This document shows positions 18,119-28,105 of a stretch of 64,000 bases of DNA, in pieces. The stretch's first letter is position 1. The number at the start of each line of letters is the position of its first letter. Origin of the DNA: Mesorhizobium terrae (GTDB lineage Bacteria; Pseudomonadota; Alphaproteobacteria; Rhizobiales; Rhizobiaceae); the NCBI RefSeq assembly GCF_008727715.1, contig NZ_CP044218.1, forward strand, positions 4,481,501-4,545,500, given 5' to 3'. Position numbers and translations under genes: made by a program. The notes under the pieces are model-generated. The model was not told where the DNA came from. It did not search any database and worked only from the letters and a program-made list of their open reading frames with translations.

Positions 18119-18822
18119 GGCGCGACGGCGACCAGAACGGCGGCGCGGGCATTGGAGAAAAACTGCCGGCGCACCAGAACCGCGAGCAGGATCAGCGTGG
18201 TGGCGGCGAAGACGCCGGCATTCACGAACCAGCCGAGATAGGCGAGCGAAAAGAAGATGCCACGCAGCCCGGCGTTGAAATGCTTGCCGGCCAGTATGTT
18301 CATTTTGGCGGCGCGCATCACCGCCGCCTCGGTCTCATGCGGCGCGACGATGCCTTCCTGCGTGGTCGGCACCGCGCCAATCAGGATCGAACAGTAATTG
18401 AACAGCCGGTAAGACCAGCCGAATTTGAAAAAAGCGTAGGCGAGCAAGGCGATCAGCCCAAGGATCTTGGTTTCGAACAGGCCCTGCGCCGGGCTGGCGG
18501 CATAGGGCAGGGACGAGACGACCGCCAGCACATGGTTCGAAGCGCCGAGCAACGCAAAACAGCCGCCGATGGCGAAGATCGAACTCGAGGCGAAGAAGGC
18601 CGTGCCTTGCTGCAGGCCGATCATGATCGAGGTGTCGATCATGCGCAGTTCGCGCTTCGCCATGGTGCGCATCCAGGCTTCGCGCTGAACGTTCATGGCG
18701 CTCGTCAACGAAATACGACGGAACAGCCTGCCGTCGGCGGCCAGCGCGAAAAACACCCAGACGCCCAGGTAGAAAACCAGAGCTGCGATGTCATTCGGGG
18801 AAAAGAGGAAAGAATCGCCCAT
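18094..18822 (-). CDS. DUF599 family membrane protein
   Basis: The 242-residue protein has an N-terminal helix (DIAALVFYLGVWVFFALAAD), a basic loop with REAWMRTMAKRELRMIDTSI, a central pair of helices and a C-terminal helix pair (GIFFSLAYLGWFVNAGVFAA). The WMRTMAKRE and FNYCSILIGAVPT blocks are typical of DUF599, an uncharacterised alphaproteobacterial inner-membrane family. It is convergent with ydcF and divergent from sdaA, with which it shares a 164-base promoter region. Confidence 0.88.
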   Translation of the reverse strand: MGDSFLFSPNDIAALVFYLGVWVFFALAADGRLFRRISLTSAMNVQREAWMRTMAKRELRMIDTSIMIGLQQGTAFFASSSIFAIGGCFALLGASNHVLAVVSSLPYAASPAQGLFETKILGLIALLAYAFFKFGWSYRLFNYCSILIGAVPTTQEGIVAPHETEAAVMRAAKMNILAGKHFNAGLRGIFFSLAYLGWFVNAGVFAATTLILLAVLVRRQFFSNARAAVLVAVAPQAGPGNG

Positions 18823-18986
18823 GCACCCTATTTTACATGATGGTGGCTTCGTTCTCGAAGCTTATGGATGATGTCGTTTGCAGCGAAATGAACGTCGGGG
18901 CGGCCTCTAGCGCCCGCGTGGCGAATGACGGAATGATCAACTAAGGTGCGTTGCCGTTTCTGGCGCGGTTTGGGAGCTTTTCAGGC

Positions 18987-20393
18987 GTGTTTCTTTCAGT
19001 TTTCGACCTGTTCAAGATCGGCATCGGTCCATCCAGTTCGCACACGATGGGCCCGATGACGGCGGCCGTGCGCTTTCTTGACGAGGTCGAGAATGGTGAC
19101 TGGCCCCGGCCTTCGGGTGTGAAGGTGGAGCGAATCGGCGCCAGCCTGCACGGGTCGCTCGCCTATACCGGCATCGGCCATGGCACGGACCGCGCCGTCG
19201 TGCTGGGTCTCGCCGGTCAGACACCGCAGACCGTCGACCCCGACAAAGCCGACGAGATCGTCGCCGAAATCACCGCGAGCAAGCAGATCAGGCCGCAGGG
19301 GCGCTCATCGTCCTATCGATTCGACCCGGCCAAGGATCTGGTTCTGGACAAGAAGACCCCGCTGACCGGCCACGCCAACGGCATGGCCTTCTATGCCTAT
19401 GACAGCGCCGATCGGCTGCTGCTCAAGCGTATCTATTATTCGATCGGCGGCGGCTTCGTCGTTTCCGAGGAAGAACTGCAGCGCATGAAGACGAAGGGGT
19501 CGGTGACGACCGAAGGCAAGAAGGTACCGCATCCCTTCAAGAACGCCGTCGAAATGCTCAAGATGGCTGAGAAAAGCGGCCTTTCCATCGCCGAGATGAA
19601 GCGGATCAATGAAGAGACGCACATGTCGCGCGAAAAGCTGGATGCCGGGCTCGACGCGGTGTGGGACGCCATGCGCGGCTGCATCGACCGCGGCCTCAGC
19701 CAGGAAGGCATCATGCCCGGCGGGTTGAAGGTGCGCCGGCGCGCGCGCCAGTTGCATGACAAGTTGCAGGAGCAATGGCAGCAGAACCGGCCGAACCCGC
19801 TGCTCGCCAATGACTGGCTGTCGATCTACGCGATGGCGGTCAACGAAGAGAACGCCGCCGGCGGGCGCGTGGTGACGGCGCCGACCAACGGCGCCGCTGG
19901 CGTGGTGCCGGCCGTCATGCGCTATTGGCTGCATTTCCATCCCGAGGCCGATCAGGCCTCGATCCGCGATTTCCTGCTGACCGCGGCGGCCATTGGCGGC
20001 ATCATCAAGTCGAATGCCTCGATCTCCGGGGCCGAGGTCGGTTGCCAGGGCGAGGTGGGTTCGGCCTCGGCGATGGCGGCCGCCGGGCTTTGCGCGGTCA
20101 TGGGCGGCAATCCCGAGCAGGTGGAGAATGCGGCCGAGATCGCGCTCGAGCACCATCTCGGCATGACCTGCGATCCCGTTGCAGGCTTGGTGCAGGTGCC
20201 ATGCATCGAGCGCAACGCGCTTGGCGCCGTGAAGGCGGTGACAGCCGCCTCGCTCGCCATTAAAGGCGACGGCAAGCATTTCGTGCCGCTGGACGCGGCC
20301 ATCGAGACCATGCGTCAGACCGGCCTCGACATGAACGAGAAATACAAGGAAACCAGCCTGGGCGGCCTCGCGGTCAACGTTGTGGAGTGCTGA
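18987..20393 (+). CDS. sdaA: L-serine ammonia-lyase (iron-sulfur type)
   Basis: GTG at 18987 follows GGGAGC and gives a 468-residue protein starting [20 protein letters not shown], the normal family N-terminus. A TTG at 18951 would add 12 unusual residues. The enzyme deaminates serine to pyruvate using a labile [4Fe-4S] cluster. Cysteines fitting cluster binding are in [15 protein letters not shown] and [18 protein letters not shown]. The protein has both the small (beta) and large (alpha) domains in one chain, as in E. coli SdaA (454 residues). Confidence 0.94.
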   Translation: MFLSVFDLFKIGIGPSSSHTMGPMTAAVRFLDEVENGDWPRPSGVKVERIGASLHGSLAYTGIGHGTDRAVVLGLAGQTPQTVDPDKADEIVAEITASKQIRPQGRSSSYRFDPAKDLVLDKKTPLTGHANGMAFYAYDSADRLLLKRIYYSIGGGFVVSEEELQRMKTKGSVTTEGKKVPHPFKNAVEMLKMAEKSGLSIAEMKRINEETHMSREKLDAGLDAVWDAMRGCIDRGLSQEGIMPGGLKVRRRARQLHDKLQEQWQQNRPNPLLANDWLSIYAMAVNEENAAGGRVVTAPTNGAAGVVPAVMRYWLHFHPEADQASIRDFLLTAAAIGGIIKSNASISGAEVGCQGEVGSASAMAAAGLCAVMGGNPEQVENAAEIALEHHLGMTCDPVAGLVQVPCIERNALGAVKAVTAASLAIKGDGKHFVPLDAAIETMRQTGLDMNEKYKETSLGGLAVNVVEC

Positions 20394-20467
20394 CCGCACC
20401 TATCCTGGCATTGTGGAGAAGTCGCGCAGGCCGTTGACCCTGCCGGCCAGCGTACTACCTTCCAGCC

Positions 20468-20905
20468 ATGTCTCTCAATCTCATCAAGCTTTGCGTCGGC
20501 TGCGACAGCGTCGAGGATCTGGAGGAGTGGATTGTCTTCCGGCTCGACGAGAGACGGCGGGCCGGCGAGCCCGTCGAGCAATATCATACCACGCGCATGG
20601 TGCCGACGCGCGCCGCCGAGATCGTTGACGGCGGATCGCTCTACTGGGTCATCAAGGGCAGCGTGCAGTGCCGGCAGCTGATCACCGAAATCCGGCCGTT
20701 CACCGACGCCGAGGGCATCGGCCGCTGCCATCTGGTGCTTGATCCGATCGTTACGCGTACCGAATGGCAGCCGCGCCGCGCCTTCCAGGGCTGGCGTTAT
20801 CTGAAGCCCGCCGATGCGCCGGCCGATCTCGGCAAGGGCAGGGTCGGTTGGGCGGAGATGCCGCCAAAACTCAGGCAGGAACTCGCCGAACTCGGATTGC
20901 TCTGA
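20468..20905 (+). CDS. DUF1489 family protein
   Basis: The 145-residue cytoplasmic protein starts MSLNLIKLCVGCDSVEDLEE and contains HTTRMVPTRAAEIVDGGSLY, WVIKGSVQCRQLI and WRYLKPADAPADL. This pattern matches DUF1489, an uncharacterised family almost confined to Alphaproteobacteria. The 75-base spacing from sdaA does not decide whether they are cotranscribed. The function is unknown. Confidence 0.9.
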   Translation: MSLNLIKLCVGCDSVEDLEEWIVFRLDERRRAGEPVEQYHTTRMVPTRAAEIVDGGSLYWVIKGSVQCRQLITEIRPFTDAEGIGRCHLVLDPIVTRTEWQPRRAFQGWRYLKPADAPADLGKGRVGWAEMPPKLRQELAELGLL

Positions 20906-21001
20906 AGGTCACGCGGGAAGCATCCCGCCGCGCGACCGTTAGTCGAATATTGGTACGGCGCCCGGATCGCGCTACACTGCAGTTAACCAAGGTGGTCGGC
21001 C

Positions 21002-21697
21002 ATGGCGATTGCGATCGCGATGATTGCGGTGTTGCTTGCTGTACTGGGCATGGCGGGGCTGTTTTTGCGCGCCGATCCCAGGGCCGTTGCAGCCAATGTC
21101 CGCATTGCCCTGCCGGTGGGGCTGGGCGCCGCCGGCGCTGGAATTCTCGCTATTGGCCGCACCGGGATGGGATTGCTCATTCTGGCCGTCGCGGCCGGGC
21201 TCTACGCGCTACTGCGCAGGCAAGCCAAATCACTGCCGCTGATCGCCCGCCAATCCATCGTGCGGACGGCTGCCCTGGAAATGGAACTCGATCACGACAC
21301 GGGACGGCTCGAAGGTCTCGTGCTTGCCGGCCTCAGCGAAGGGCGCATGCTGGGGGCGATGAATTTGACGGAACTGGGCCGTCTCTACCGCGAACTGGCC
21401 GTCGATGCCGACAGCCGCCAGTTGCTAGAGGCGTATCTTGACGGCCGATTTCCCGTCTGGCGCCTCGACACGCAGACGTATCGTGGCGAGGGGCTGCGTA
21501 TTGCGCCAGGTCCGGGCGCCATGACTAAGGAGGAGGCCTACAAGATCCTTGGTCTTGAAACGGGCGCCGCCGCGACGGATGTCCGCAAGGCGCACCGCCG
21601 CCTGATGCAGCGCCTGCACCCCGATGTCGGAAACGCGTCGTTCCTGGCGGCGCGGATCAATGAAGCCAAGGACGTCCTGCTCTCCAATCACCACTGA
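21002..21697 (+). CDS. Membrane-anchored J-domain protein
   Basis: The 231-residue protein has three short hydrophobic segments in its first 75 residues (IAMIAVLLAVLGMAGLFL, IALPVGLGAAGAGILAI, MGLLILAVAAGLYALL). A middle region follows, and a C-terminal J-like domain runs from MTKEEAYKILGLETGAAATD to the end. The HPD motif that stimulates DnaK ATPase is intact (LMQRLHPDVGN). Such inner-membrane J proteins occur throughout Alphaproteobacteria and resemble mitochondrial Pam18/Tim14. Its client is unknown. Confidence 0.85.
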   Translation: MAIAIAMIAVLLAVLGMAGLFLRADPRAVAANVRIALPVGLGAAGAGILAIGRTGMGLLILAVAAGLYALLRRQAKSLPLIARQSIVRTAALEMELDHDTGRLEGLVLAGLSEGRMLGAMNLTELGRLYRELAVDADSRQLLEAYLDGRFPVWRLDTQTYRGEGLRIAPGPGAMTKEEAYKILGLETGAAATDVRKAHRRLMQRLHPDVGNASFLAARINEAKDVLLSNHH

Positions 21698-21734
21698 ACT
21701 CCTTCGATTCGGTACGTTTCCGGGAGAAATCCAC

Positions 21735-23195
21735 TCACTGCTGTACTGCGAAGCAGGAGATGCTCTTCCGCTTCAATGCGTTGCAGGCCTTCCACGCCGC
21801 TTCCTTGGTCTCGAAACCGAAGCGGGCGCGATAATAGGTGGTGCCGTCCTTGTCGAAGGCGACGGTGAAGCCGGAGGCCTTGGCCAGCACGCGGCCGGCC
21901 TGTTTGGCGACCTTGTCGAGCTGTGCCTTGGCATCGGCCTCGCGCGGCGCCGACGCGATCTGCACGGCCCAGGCACCGGAGGCGCTGGTGCTGGCCGCGG
22001 CCGAATTGTCGGCGGTCGAGGCGGTCATCAGACGGTCGATCGGCGTTTCTTCGGCGGCATAGGCCTGCACGACCGGAAGCTCGGCCGGGATCGGCGCAGA
22101 GGCTGCCGACGCGGTGACGGGTACCGCCGCCGCGATCACCTTCTTGTCCTTGCGCGACGGCTTGGCCGGGGCTTCCTCGACCACTGCGTCCTCGGCGACT
22201 TCCTCGTCGGCCACGGCTTCGTCAGCGGAGGCTACGACGGTCTCCGGCTTTTCCTCGGGCGTCGGGGCGTTCTTCTTGGGCAGCAGCGCGTTGGAGAGCG
22301 CGGCAACCGCAGTGTCGTTCGATGCACGCGCAACGATCGGACCGGAACCACGGGTCGACGATTCCGGCAGGTAGGACTGGATGAGCTTCGCCATCTGGTT
22401 GTCGCGCGAAGCGCCAGAGGTGCCGCCCATCACAACCGCGACTAGCTTGCGGTTGCCGTCATTGACCGAGGAAACCAGGTTGAACCCGGATGCGCGGGTG
22501 TAGCCGGTCTTGATGCCGTCAACACCCTTGATGCGGCCGAGCAGGCGATTGTGGCCGTTGATCTGGCGCTTGCCGTAGGCGAACGACCGGGTCGAGAAGT
22601 AGCCATAATACTGCGGGAAATGTTCGCGCAGCGCCATGCCGAGGGTGGCCATGTCCTGAGCGGTGGTGAACTGGCCGGGGTCCGGCAAGCCGTTGGCGTT
22701 GCGGAACACCGTGCCCTTCATGCCGAGCGCACGCGCCTTGGACGTCATCATGCGGGCGAAATTGGCTTCCGTGCCGCCCAGCATCTCGGCAAGCGCGGTC
22801 GAGGAATCGTTTGCCGATTTGGTGACCATGGAAAGGATGGCGGTCTCGACCGTGACGGAGCCACCCTTGCGCACGCCAAGCTTGGTCGGCGGTTCGGCCG
22901 CGGCCCTGGCCGAGAAGACGACCGGCGAATTCTTGCTGATGCGGCCGGCCTTGAGTGCTTCGAAGGTCAGGTACAGCGTCATCATCTTGGTCAGCGACGC
23001 CGGATAGCGGCGCGCATTGGCGTCCTTGGCGTAGAGCGTCTTGCCGGTCTTGGCATCCACCACGATCGCCGAAGAGGGGGCCGCCATGGCAGGCGCGATG
23101 CTTGCCGCCGCGAATGTCAGCGCGAGCGTGGCCACCATGGAAGTTTTGAGAAGAGAGACCGAATTGGACACGATGCCTTTGAACGCCTGACGCAC
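21735..23195 (-). CDS. D-alanyl-D-alanine carboxypeptidase with C-terminal SPOR domain
   Basis: GTG at 23195 follows AAGGAAG at eight bases and gives a 486-residue precursor with a signal peptide ending SIAPAMA. The serine-peptidase S11 motifs are complete: S67-LTK in PASLTKMM, S127-AN in KSANDSS and K229-TG in GIKTGYT. A low-complexity Pro/Glu/Val/Ala linker follows from about 320. The last 80 residues (WAVQIASAPREADAKAQLD onward) form a SPOR domain, which binds glycan strands lacking stem peptides at the division site. The protein should trim peptidoglycan pentapeptides in the periplasm, probably at septa. It is a single gene with its own upstream region of about 250 bases. Confidence 0.93.
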   Translation of the reverse strand: MRQAFKGIVSNSVSLLKTSMVATLALTFAAASIAPAMAAPSSAIVVDAKTGKTLYAKDANARRYPASLTKMMTLYLTFEALKAGRISKNSPVVFSARAAAEPPTKLGVRKGGSVTVETAILSMVTKSANDSSTALAEMLGGTEANFARMMTSKARALGMKGTVFRNANGLPDPGQFTTAQDMATLGMALREHFPQYYGYFSTRSFAYGKRQINGHNRLLGRIKGVDGIKTGYTRASGFNLVSSVNDGNRKLVAVVMGGTSGASRDNQMAKLIQSYLPESSTRGSGPIVARASNDTAVAALSNALLPKKNAPTPEEKPETVVASADEAVADEEVAEDAVVEEAPAKPSRKDKKVIAAAVPVTASAASAPIPAELPVVQAYAAEETPIDRLMTASTADNSAAASTSASGAWAVQIASAPREADAKAQLDKVAKQAGRVLAKASGFTVAFDKDGTTYYRARFGFETKEAAWKACNALKRKSISCFAVQQ

Positions 23196-23381
23196 TGCTG
23201 CTTCCTTTGATGAATTTTGATTGCACCCCAGGGGACCGGCAAAGGTCCGGCCCCGCATTCGGTCAAATTACTTAAGGCTCGTTACCAATCCGTTTATGGT
23301 AACCGTCCCGTTCATCATTTTGGCGGCTGTTGAGACGAGCTTTATTCAGATTTTAGGAACCGTGGCGCACGGTGCTGGCGA

Positions 23382-23410
23382 TTGACTTTTTGTGCGCTGC
23401 AACATAGAAG
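23382..23410 (+). promoter_or_regulatory. Candidate sigma-70 promoter of the phasin gene
   Basis: TTGACT (23382-23387) and TAGAAG (23405-23410) are separated by 17 bases and lie about 40 bases before the phasin start codon. The -35 box is close to consensus; the -10 box is weaker. The region upstream to 23196 holds no gene. The match is by eye only. Confidence 0.5.
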
Positions 23411-23451
23411 TTGCGCATCGCACAACCAATCCGCCGTGAAAGGAATGCCCG

Positions 23452-23781
23452 ATGAGCCAGACCTACGAGGATTTCACCAAATACAGCAAGGAATTCGCCG
23501 ATACCGGCCTGAAGAGCTTTGCTTCGCTTTCGAAGGGCGCTCAGGCGATCGCCACTGAGGCGACCGAATACACCAAGAAAAGCTTCGAAAATGGCGCCGC
23601 CCATGTCGAAAAGCTGTTTTCGGCCAAGTCGCTGGAAAGCGCCGTCGAGATCCAGGCCGACTATGTGAAGAACGCCTATGAGGCTTTCGTCGCCGAGGCC
23701 ACCAAGATCAGCGAACTCTACGCCGATCTCGCCAAGGACGCCTACAAGCCGTTCGAATCGGCCGTCGCGCAGGCGAAGTAA
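23452..23781 (+). CDS. Phasin family protein
   Basis: The 109-residue helical protein contains EFADTGLKSFASLSKGAQAI, EYTKKSFENGAAHVEKL and ESAVEIQADYVKNAYEAF, the pattern of the phasin_2 family. Phasins coat polyhydroxybutyrate granules; some small members are general stress-linked helical proteins. A strong ribosome site (GTGAAAGGAATGCCC) precedes the start. It is monocistronic, with a promoter candidate upstream and a clear terminator downstream, so it could be highly expressed. Confidence 0.9.
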   Translation: MSQTYEDFTKYSKEFADTGLKSFASLSKGAQAIATEATEYTKKSFENGAAHVEKLFSAKSLESAVEIQADYVKNAYEAFVAEATKISELYADLAKDAYKPFESAVAQAK

Positions 23782-23827
23782 ACATCGTCATCTTCCGGTT
23801 TGCGGGTTCGGATACCCGCCCAACGAG

Positions 23828-23859
23828 CCCGGCTGCCTCTGCGCGGCCGGGTTTTTTTT
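23828..23859 (+). terminator. Rho-independent terminator of the phasin gene
   Basis: CCCGGC (23828-23833) pairs with GCCGGG (23846-23851), followed directly by eight T residues. It lies 46 bases after the phasin stop codon. Confidence 0.85.
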
Positions 23860-24049
23860 ATGCGCATGCCTGCGACCAATTCACGATTGCAAAAAACGGC
23901 GCTGATTGAGGACCTAGCCATATTGTCAGCTAACCAGAAGGGCTTAAAATCCTGCATCGATACCCTACATGTCGGGTTCGTACGGGGATTCGATCCAGAG
24001 GCAGAAATACGTGACCACCGGTAAGACTGCCACAACAGATGTGGCGCGG

Positions 24050-24376
24050 ATGCAGAACGGCAGCGACGGCAATGGTGTCGGTCGCGGCACAGCCGTTATC
24101 ACGCGCACCAAAACCAAGACCAAGAAGCCCAGCCTCTATCGGGTTCTGATCCTCAACGACGACTACACCCCGATGGAGTTCGTGGTCCACGTTCTGGAGC
24201 GTTTCTTCCAGAAGGACCGCGAGGCTGCCACGCGCATCATGCTCCATGTCCACAATCACGGCGTGGGCGAGTGCGGGGTCTATACCTACGAAGTGGCCGA
24301 GACCAAGGTGTCTCAGGTCATGGACTTCGCCCGACAGAACCAACATCCGCTGCAATGCGTGATGGAGAAGAAGTGA
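24050..24376 (+). CDS. clpS: ATP-dependent Clp protease adaptor ClpS
   Basis: ATG at 24050 gives 108 residues starting [16 protein letters not shown], the usual rhizobial ClpS N-terminus. An in-frame ATG at 23969 would add 27 residues and cannot be excluded. The N-end-rule binding core is intact: [20 protein letters not shown], the metal or substrate pocket [20 protein letters not shown] and the final [10 protein letters not shown]. ClpS delivers substrates with destabilising N-termini to ClpA, which starts six bases downstream. Rhizobia often carry a second clpS elsewhere. Confidence 0.93.
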   Translation: MQNGSDGNGVGRGTAVITRTKTKTKKPSLYRVLILNDDYTPMEFVVHVLERFFQKDREAATRIMLHVHNHGVGECGVYTYEVAETKVSQVMDFARQNQHPLQCVMEKK

Positions 24377-24382
24377 GGTAAC

Positions 24383-26854
24383 ATGCCGGCTTTCTCCCAG
24401 GGCCTGGAAAAGGCGCTTCATCAGGCGCTGACCTTCGCCAACGAACGTCACCATGAATATGCGACGCTCGAACATCTTCTGCTTGCCCTGATCGACGACA
24501 ACGAGGCGGCCGCGGTCATGCGCGCCTGCAATGTCGATCTGGACGAGTTGAAACAGACAGTTTTGACCTACATCGACACCGAACTCGACAATCTCGTCAC
24601 CGGATATGACGAGGATTCCAAGCCGACGGCAGGGTTCCAGCGCGTCATCCAGCGCGCCGTCATCCACGTGCAATCGTCCGGCCGCGAGGAAGTTTCCGGC
24701 GCCAACGTACTCGTCGCGATCTTCGCCGAGCGCGAGAGCCATGCCGCCTATTTCCTGCAGGAACAGCAGATGACCCGCTACGACGCGGTCAACTACATCT
24801 CGCATGGCATCGCCAAGCGCCCCGGCGCGTCGGAGGGCCGCACGCCACGCGGCGCCGAGGATGAGCAAGGTGGTGGCAGCGGCGGCGCCGAGCAGCAGGA
24901 AGAAAGCGGCAAGAAGAAGCAGCAGGACGCGCTGACTGCCTATTGCGTCAACCTCAACAACAAGGCCAAGGCCGGGCGTATCGATCCGCTCATCGGCCGC
25001 GCGCCGGAGATCAACCGCACCATCCAGGTGCTGTGCCGCCGCTCCAAGAACAATCCGCTCTATGTCGGCGACCCCGGCGTCGGCAAGACGGCGATCGCGG
25101 AGGGCCTGGCCAAGCGCATCGTTGAAGGCGATGTGCCGGAAGTGCTGGCGGACGCCACCATCTTCGCGCTCGACATGGGCACGCTTTTGGCCGGCACGCG
25201 CTATCGCGGCGATTTCGAGGAGCGTCTGAAGCAGGTCGTCAAGGAGCTCGAGGATTATCCCGGTGCGATCCTGTTCATCGACGAGATCCATACCGTGATT
25301 GGCGCAGGCGCCACTTCGGGCGGGGCGATGGACGCCTCGAACCTGTTGAAGCCCGCGCTTTCGTCGGGAGCGATTCGTTGCATCGGCTCAACGACTTACA
25401 AGGAGTTCCGCCAGTTCTTCGAAAAGGACCGCGCGCTGGTGCGGCGCTTCCAGAAGATCGACGTCAACGAGCCGACCGTCGAGGACGCCATCGAGATCAT
25501 GAAGGGCCTCAAGCCCTATTTCGAGGAGTTCCACAAGGTCAAGTACACCGCTGAGGCGATCAAGGCGTCGGTTGAGCTTTCGGCCCGCTACATCAACGAC
25601 CGCAAGCTGCCGGACAAGGCGATCGACGTCATCGACGAGACCGGCGCCTCGCAGATGTTGCTGCCCGAGCCGAAGCGCAAGAAGACGATCGGCATCAAGG
25701 AGATCGAGCAGACCATCGCCACGATGGCGCGCATTCCGCCAAAAACCGTCTCGGCCGACGACGAGAAGGTTCTGGCCGGCCTTGATGTCGAGCTGAAGCG
25801 TGTCGTTTACGGCCAGGATACAGCGATCACCGCCTTGACCTCGGCGATCAAGCTGGCGCGTGCCGGCCTGCGCGAACCGGAGAAGCCGATCGGCTCCTAC
25901 CTGTTCTCGGGCCCGACCGGCGTCGGCAAGACCGAGGTCGCCAAGCAGCTCGCCGCCTCGCTCGGCGTCGAACTGCTGCGCTTCGACATGTCGGAATATA
26001 TGGAACGCCACACCGTCTCGCGGCTGATCGGCGCGCCTCCCGGCTATGTCGGCTTCGACCAGGGCGGTCTCCTGACCGACGGCGTCGACCAGCATCCGCA
26101 CTGCGTGCTCTTGCTCGACGAAGTCGAAAAGGCGCATCCGGACCTGTTCAACATCCTGTTGCAGGTGATGGACCACGGCAAGCTGACCGACCATAACGGC
26201 AAGTCGATCGACTTCCGCAATGTCATCCTGATCATGACCACCAATGCGGGCGCGTCGGATGCGCAGCGGGCGGCGATCGGCTTCGGCTCGACCAAGCGCG
26301 AAGGTGACGACGTCGAGGCGATCAACCGGCTGTTCACGCCGGAATTCCGCAACCGCCTCGATGCCATCATCCCGTTCGGCTCGCTGCCGGTGCCGGTGGT
26401 GCATCAGGTCGTGCAGAAGTTCGTCATGCAGCTCGAAGCCCAGCTTTCCGAGCGTGGCGTCACCTTCGACCTGTCGCCCGAGGCGATCGCCTGGCTGGCC
26501 GAAAAGGGTTACGACGAACGCATGGGTGCGCGTCCGCTTGGCCGTGTCATCCAGGAGCACATCAAGAAGCCGCTGGCTGACGAGGTGTTGTTCGGTAAGC
26601 TCAAGCATGGCGGCACGGTGCGCGTCACCGTCGAGAAGAAGGAAACCGGCGAGACCGGTCTGAAGCTTGAAACGCTCGCCGACGAGGCGCCGGTCAAGCC
26701 GAAGAAGGAGCCGGAGGAAGAAGAGACGCCGAAGCCGCGCAAGGCGCCGGCCAAGAAGGCGGTTGCCAAGAAGGCAGCGACGGCAAAGCCGGAGCCGAAG
26801 GGCAAGGACGGCGGCAAGCGCAGCCTTGTGCCGCAACTTCCGCGCAAGGGCTGA
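24383..26854 (+). CDS. clpA: ATP-dependent Clp protease ATP-binding subunit ClpA
   Basis: The 823-residue unfoldase has the Clp N domain (residues 1-150), AAA domain 1 with [12 protein letters not shown] and [15 protein letters not shown], and AAA domain 2 with [24 protein letters not shown] and the ClpP-docking loop IGFGS. It lacks the coiled middle domain of ClpB/ClpC, consistent with ClpA. The C-terminus is about 60 residues longer than in E. coli ClpA (758 residues), with an acidic then Lys/Ala/Pro-rich tail ([20 protein letters not shown]). It forms an operon with clpS and ends at a strong terminator. Confidence 0.96.
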   Translation: MPAFSQGLEKALHQALTFANERHHEYATLEHLLLALIDDNEAAAVMRACNVDLDELKQTVLTYIDTELDNLVTGYDEDSKPTAGFQRVIQRAVIHVQSSGREEVSGANVLVAIFAERESHAAYFLQEQQMTRYDAVNYISHGIAKRPGASEGRTPRGAEDEQGGGSGGAEQQEESGKKKQQDALTAYCVNLNNKAKAGRIDPLIGRAPEINRTIQVLCRRSKNNPLYVGDPGVGKTAIAEGLAKRIVEGDVPEVLADATIFALDMGTLLAGTRYRGDFEERLKQVVKELEDYPGAILFIDEIHTVIGAGATSGGAMDASNLLKPALSSGAIRCIGSTTYKEFRQFFEKDRALVRRFQKIDVNEPTVEDAIEIMKGLKPYFEEFHKVKYTAEAIKASVELSARYINDRKLPDKAIDVIDETGASQMLLPEPKRKKTIGIKEIEQTIATMARIPPKTVSADDEKVLAGLDVELKRVVYGQDTAITALTSAIKLARAGLREPEKPIGSYLFSGPTGVGKTEVAKQLAASLGVELLRFDMSEYMERHTVSRLIGAPPGYVGFDQGGLLTDGVDQHPHCVLLLDEVEKAHPDLFNILLQVMDHGKLTDHNGKSIDFRNVILIMTTNAGASDAQRAAIGFGSTKREGDDVEAINRLFTPEFRNRLDAIIPFGSLPVPVVHQVVQKFVMQLEAQLSERGVTFDLSPEAIAWLAEKGYDERMGARPLGRVIQEHIKKPLADEVLFGKLKHGGTVRVTVEKKETGETGLKLETLADEAPVKPKKEPEEEETPKPRKAPAKKAVAKKAATAKPEPKGKDGGKRSLVPQLPRKG

Positions 26855-26875
26855 TTTGCCCAAGCCACATCAATG

Positions 26876-26903
26876 AAAAAAGCCCCGGCAACGGGGCTTT
26901 TTT
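26876..26903 (+). terminator. Rho-independent terminator of clpS-clpA
   Basis: AAGCCCCG (26880-26887) pairs with CGGGGCTT (26892-26899) around a GCAA loop, flanked by A-rich sequence upstream and six Ts downstream. It starts 22 bases after the clpA stop, and its A-tract could make it work in both directions. Confidence 0.9.
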
Positions 26904-27000
26904 ATTGGCGGATCGATGTCGCGAATCCACCCCGACCACATGTCTGGACCTACTGGCCAGCTTTGCGCCGCCACCGGGCCTGTGCTAGTCGCGAAGGCCG

Positions 27001-27741
27001 ATGCCAGACCAAACCACGCACCGCTCCATATACCGGCGAAGGGCCTGGTATCTGAAAGGCATGCGCGGCGCGTTCTCGCTTCCTGGTCTGATCCTCGTCA
27101 GCTCTTTCGTCGGTTTCGCAGCCCTGGCGAAGGATGCGGGCGTGACGGCGGCGCAGGCCGTGTTCATGACAGGCATCGTCTGGGCATTGCCGTCCATGGT
27201 CGTGCTGGTGGGCGCCATTGTGTCCGGAGCGATCCTGCCGGCGGCGATGCTCGCCGTGACTTTGTCGGCCATACGCCTGATGCCGATGGTGATGGCGCTT
27301 TTGCCCGAGATGCGCGCCGACAAAACCCGGCCGTGGGTGCTTTATCTGCTTTCGCATTTCGTCGCTGTTACCTCCTGGGTGCTGGCGATGGAACGCCTGA
27401 GGCATATTCCGCGCGACATGCGCGCGACCTATTACGCCGGGCTCGGCAGCACGCTGGTTTTGACGAACATGATCGTGGTCGCCACCGTCTATGCCGTGGC
27501 GGACAGGCTCCCGTCGACCGTATCGGCGATGCTGCTTTTGCTGACACCGATGTATTTCCTGACCTCGCTATGGGGCTCGGCGCGCGAGCGGGCAGGGCAT
27601 CTCGCCATGGTTCTCGGCCTCGGTCTCGGGCCGCTCTTCCATGTCCTGGTGCCGAAACTGGATCTCCTGGCGGCCGGACTGGTCGGTGGCACGGCGGCTT
27701 ATGGCTGGCATCGGTGGCGGCGCAAGGCGCGCGCCGCATGA
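27001..27741 (+). CDS. azlC: AzlC family transporter subunit (branched-chain amino acid export)
   Basis: The 246-residue membrane protein has about seven hydrophobic segments. Family markers include GAFSLPGLILVSSFVGFAAL near residue 22, AVFMTGIVWALPSMVVLVGA, TLSAIRLMPMVMALLPEMR and HFVAVTSWVLAM. AzlC with AzlD forms an exporter for branched-chain amino acids or analogues. It overlaps azlD by four bases (ATGA), so the two are translationally coupled. No Lrp-type regulator lies beside it. Confidence 0.88.
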   Translation: MPDQTTHRSIYRRRAWYLKGMRGAFSLPGLILVSSFVGFAALAKDAGVTAAQAVFMTGIVWALPSMVVLVGAIVSGAILPAAMLAVTLSAIRLMPMVMALLPEMRADKTRPWVLYLLSHFVAVTSWVLAMERLRHIPRDMRATYYAGLGSTLVLTNMIVVATVYAVADRLPSTVSAMLLLLTPMYFLTSLWGSARERAGHLAMVLGLGLGPLFHVLVPKLDLLAAGLVGGTAAYGWHRWRRKARAA

Positions 27742-28088
27742 GCTTTTTCGGCAACAATGCCTGGTGGTGGCCCTATCTGTTCATCCTCGTCGCCGGTTTC
27801 GCGGCAACGGATTTCTGGCGCTTCCTCGGTGTCTATCTCGGCGGCAGGCTCTCCGAGGATTCCGATCTCCTGGTGCTGGTCCGCACAATGGCGACGGCGC
27901 TGGTGGCCGCCGTCATCGGCAATCTGATTGTCTTTCCGGGCGGAGCGCTGGCTCATACCCCGGCGATCTTGCGCGTCGCGGCTGCCGCCCTCGGTTTCGC
28001 CGTCTACCTCGCCTCCGGCAAGCGCATGGTCGTGGGCATTTTGACGGCCGAAATGGTGCTGGCGCTGGGCCTCTATCTGCCTCTCTGA
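27738..28088 (+). CDS. azlD: AzlD family transporter subunit
   Basis: The 116-residue membrane protein has four hydrophobic segments, starting MSFFGNNAWWWPYLFILVAG. It contains FAATDFWRFLGVYLGGRL, which is typical of AzlD, and ends in AEMVLALGLYLPL. The start is fixed by the ATGA overlap with azlC at 27738. It is the small partner of the AzlCD exporter and is followed by a convergent HIT gene 17 bases away. Confidence 0.85.
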   Translation: MSFFGNNAWWWPYLFILVAGFAATDFWRFLGVYLGGRLSEDSDLLVLVRTMATALVAAVIGNLIVFPGGALAHTPAILRVAAAALGFAVYLASGKRMVVGILTAEMVLALGLYLPL

Positions 28089-28105
28089 CCCGTTGCGCCG
28101 GCGGG

